A stretch of 64,000 nt of DNA, taken from Brachypodius melanocephalos (Eukaryota; Chordata; Aves; Passeriformes; Pycnonotidae). The stretch is taken from NCBI GenBank assembly GCA_013398615.1, contig VZSR01001854.1, positions 11,541,286 to 11,605,285 of the forward strand, read 5' to 3'. The position numbers and the translations under genes were made by a program. Position 1 is the first letter of the stretch, and every line of letters starts with the position of its first letter. Positions 60,820 to 64,000 of the stretch are shown piece after piece. The notes below the pieces were generated by a model that was given only the letters and a program-made list of their open reading frames with translations, did no database searches and was not told the DNA's origin.

Positions 60820-61270
60820 CTACATGACAGATGACTCTTGGTTACTTTCAGCTTTGCTAATAATTTGAATGGCAACAACTTTCTTGCATGGTTTGGGGAA
60901 GAAGAGTGTCTCACTCTGGAGTAATGCCCAGGCACCGATGCTGTTGCCCAAGTGCTGCAAGGAGGAAGTGCTGCTGCTACTCCCTGAGAGTGAAAGTGAC
61001 TATTTACTAAAAGAGATTGACAGTTTATACTTACAAATCATATTTGAGCTTCTCAATCCAAAGTGTATATCTGACTTTTCAAGGATTTTGGTTGAGTTTA
61101 ACAGCCTTTACAGATTTTTCCAAAACTACTGGCAAACACACGAAGTGAGAAAAACAAATTATAGGCAAAGTTTTATGTCTTCTGACCTTCTTCTTTCATC
61201 TGCTCAAAATCATAGCAATCTTGATGTCTGACAGTCATGGACAGATAATAAGTGTGAAAAAATTAATAAA
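60820..61270 (+). other. Terminal-exon-like arrangement of unknown identity
   Basis: A strong splice-acceptor sequence (TTCCTGTTTGTCTCTGCAG, AG at 60818-60819) is followed by a 120-codon frame from ATG at 60869 to a stop at 61229-61231. AATAAA follows at 61265-61270, 34 bases after the stop, with T- and GT-rich sequence after it. Acceptor, open frame and polyadenylation signal in this order and spacing resemble the last exon of a gene. An in-frame TGA lies immediately before the ATG, so if real the start would be in this exon. The translation has many L, S, E and K residues with a KCCKEEVLLLLPESESDYLL stretch, and I do not recognise it. By chance alone a frame of this length is expected once or more in 64 kb, so the evidence is weak. 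A non-coding RNA exon is also possible. Confidence 0.2.
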
Positions 61271-63222
61271 ATTTTCCAGATGGAATTGTGGTTTTTACAA
61301 CTGCGGTTTTTTGAGCTTTGAGATGTCAGAATTTTCTGTATCTCAGAGATCTTGGTCTCCTTGTTGCCAGGAATCAATGAAATCCATGGCCTCACTAAAA
61401 ACCAGAAAAAATGAGATGCAGCATTCCAGAGAAGTCAATACAGAAACAGTTGCTTAAACTTACAAATCTTCCATGATGCCATGTGATGCAAATAGTCCCA
61501 GATAGGATGTCTGCCTGCAGCAGAGTGCACACATCTGCTTCTCTTCTTCAAAGCTCTACCATAACAGCAGTACAACCTAGCAGAACTAAGGGTTAACAAC
61601 TCTATAACTTCACTGCAACTCAGGCATCTCTGTTCAGCACTATGTTGTATTCTGTATGAGCTGTATTTTGAAAGCACATTCATTCCTCAATATCCATTTT
61701 ATACTATTTTTGTTGCAATTCAAGCAGAAAAGTTAGATGCAGGCTCCGAGAAACCAGATGACTTGTGCAGAAGGTGAGATAAAATAATCAGAATGGTGCA
61801 TTATGTCATAAAAATCTTGGGATTAATAGGCTTGTTTGCAGTAATATGGGTCAAATGTGATGACCTTACAATGATTAGCTATGTTCACTTTACCTTGGAA
61901 CCTGCTGCTGTGTGGAGAAAAATGTGCTGTTCCCCACATAGGTAACAGCATATGATGCACTGCAAAAGGATATACATTCACCCTGAAACAGATGTAAGAA
62001 ACATAAATGAACATAACTAAGTTGTAGCTCAGAAATTCCAGCTACTCACAAGGCAGCTCCCAAGAACCAGGAGCGTTTAGCACACACTCTGACACAACAC
62101 CCAGCATCAAGCCTCTTCTTCAGAACAGGGACAGCAATATTCCTACAGCTTCTGACCCCCTGCTTTACCAGTGAGATATCCCTTCTGTACTTTCCTCAAA
62201 AATGTGAACTGAGGAAGACCATTCCAAGGAAGCACAGAAAAGGCTGATGCAAGGACAAATTCTGTTTAAGCAAAAAGAACAGTCTAGTTCCTCTTTTGTT
62301 TTATTATTTTAAGTCTTATCATTAAGCTGTTACTTTTACCATTTTCCTTTCTCCAAAGTTTGCAAATGAGTACTTAATATAAGCTCAAGCTACTAAAGAT
62401 AGGTTTAGGAATGGCTTAAAGTGAAAACCTTCAAAGTTAATGATCTAGCTAAAAGTATAATTTTCCAATAGCATTCAGGCAGCATTTGCACACTCAAAGG
62501 CCATCTAGTGACTAAAGTTAACAATCACACACTTTGGACATGGCAATATTCAAATCATACTACTCATCAAACATGAAACAGACCATTAATACTAAAAATC
62601 AGGAAACATTTGAAGTATGAAAGAATGGTGTAATTTTAAAATAAACAGTTTTCTATTCTTTTTACATAAGATCAGATTTTTAATACTTTTTTCCCTTTTT
62701 CCAGGTAACAAGAACTCAAGAGGCAATATCAAAATCATGCTAAGAAGTGAAACATAGTGTGCAGTGCTTGCGCAGTGAGGCTTTGAAGTTTGCACATGAT
62801 TAAGTGGGACTAAGTCTACACCAGCACTGTGTTCAAAATTTACTGCACCAACACAGGAGATAGAAAGCAAATCAAAGATATGTACATTATTTATAAGACA
62901 GCTGGTGAAGGCAGCTGAACCATACACTGCATCCTCCAAACTTCTAGTTATTTATTAAAATGGTGCACTAGAAAAAGCACAGAGATGAACGGCCCTGTGT
63001 GTTTGGCATATCCCAAGATTAAAAAAAACCCATCTGCTGAACTTGCAGCTCATAACAAATGACAGCTCTAATACATATGTGCAGAGAGGCTTGGGAAAAA
63101 AAATGGAAATAAGATAGAAATTTGTCATCTCTTGTCCTTTTGGCTATTCTTATGATCAGATGGGGATACTCTTACAAAGTAGACATAACAGATTCTGATT
63201 TCTAGTTTATGGGTAAAAAGTT

Positions 63223-63260
63223 GGAGATACCCACAAGCTATGGAGATACCCAAAAGCCAT
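63223..63260. repeat. 19-base tandem duplication
   Basis: GGAGATACCCACAAGCTAT is followed directly by GGAGATACCCAAAAGCCAT, two copies with two differences. Confidence 0.8.
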
Positions 63261-63898
63261 ATATGCTCTCCTTTTACACCAGAAAATGCCTTAAGATTAA
63301 ATAACATTGTCCAGCTACAATTCTTGTTTCGGAAAGGGAGAAAGGGACTGCTTGGACTTAGTCAAAAATGACAAAAGTTTAAACAACCCAGGGACACTGT
63401 ACTTAGATATACAAAGGGATAGGACAAGTTTGAGAGCTTTGGCTTACACTTTTGAGGACAAAATGGATCAATCACTTTTTTTTCACCAGACAGAACATTC
63501 TGATGGTATATTTATGAGGTCCCAAAAGACGGGTGGTGACGAGTCAAAGTTTTGCTCTTGGAATAATGCAGTGATCGTTTGAATCTGGTAAAAAGATTGT
63601 GGCAAATTCTTAGTTTGGCATATATGCTAAATGAACCAGCTCAGCAGGCAGAATCTTATCTTTTAGCTTCTTCTGATACTAGGACTTCAGTAAATTTCAT
63701 AGGACAGTATAATAAAGTTTTCTCTAAAAACTAACTACTTCCCTTCTAGCAACACTTATTTCATTGAGCTCTTGAGAACACAGGAAATTTTAACATCAGT
63801 CCTGAATTTCTCTCTTGGTCTGTCACTGCAAGCAACTCTCACTTTCCACAACTATATTGCTTTGAAAGAGCATCATTCAAGAAACCATGATAGTGTTA

Positions 63899-63915
63899 TC
63901 TAGCTAGCTAGCTAG
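63899..63915. repeat. Short (TAGC)n tract
   Basis: Four units of TAGC. It is too short to be a strong microsatellite. Confidence 0.75.
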
Positions 63916-64000
63916 TTTTCCTTCCACCCTGCTGAGGTACCTGTCTTGCCCACTGTATGACTGACTTTGCCAGTAACTCACCTATCCTTTGAGTTTGCCT

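Larger units (their letters stand above)
61271..64000. other. Non-coding DNA, no gene recognised
   Basis: Unique AT-rich sequence to the end of the window. A 19-base tandem duplication lies at 63223-63260 and a short (TAGC) run at 63899-63915. Frames are at most 115 codons (62592-62939, - strand) without recognisable domains. Confidence 0.6.

Noticed and set aside
1..64000. CRISPR array, operon, phage, plasmid or bacterial mobile element
   Set aside because: No regularly spaced repeats, no bacterial gene organisation; CR1 elements and composition show a vertebrate genome.
1..64000. Endogenous retrovirus
   Set aside because: No paired long terminal repeats and no retroviral protein motifs seen in the open frames.

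Overview
The window looks like an intergenic or intronic stretch of a bird genome. The main evidence is at least five 5'-truncated copies of the CR1 LINE, the dominant retrotransposon of birds and other sauropsids. These show the CR1 ORF2 C-terminal protein motifs and, in two copies, the CR1 3' end with the ATTCTRTG-type tandem octamer. The base composition is AT-rich and vertebrate-like, open frames are short (the longest is 162 codons and lies in a CR1 copy), and there are no operons, ribosome-binding sites or other bacterial features. The species cannot be named from the sequence. I found no protein-coding exon, rRNA, tRNA or CRISPR array that I can support with confidence. Layout: bases 1-330 are the edge of a CpG island, so a promoter or first exon lies at or just left of the window. 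From there to the right end the sequence is mostly non-repetitive, non-coding DNA. CR1 copies sit at about 5.1-5.5, 28.7, 42.0-42.4 kb (+ strand) and 33.7-33.9, 55.7-56.2 kb (- strand). A much older L2-like LINE remnant lies at about 10.3-11.9 kb, with recognisable reverse-transcriptase C-terminal motifs; a weaker possible relative lies near 3.2 kb. A GC-rich patch at 36.27-37.11 kb carries two YY1-type motifs and is the best candidate for a second promoter. Strand-asymmetric A/C-rich or T/G-rich low-complexity tracts occur at 5.75, 23.1, 28.1 and 37.9 kb, and a CA microsatellite at 49.7 kb. Several AT-rich blocks (16.15-16.70, 40.64-40.99, 43.02-43.40, 44.34-44.78, 47.40-47.68 and 52.60-52.78 kb) contain many homeodomain, E-box and TATA/MEF2-like motifs. 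They read like conserved regulatory elements, but this is a judgement by eye and needs alignment to other birds. One stretch at 60.8-61.3 kb has a strong splice acceptor, a 120-codon open frame and a polyadenylation signal in the right order for a terminal exon, and it is the only gene-like candidate. No new biological system was found. The most reasonable reading is a regulatory landscape, or a large first intron, next to a gene whose promoter is at the left edge.
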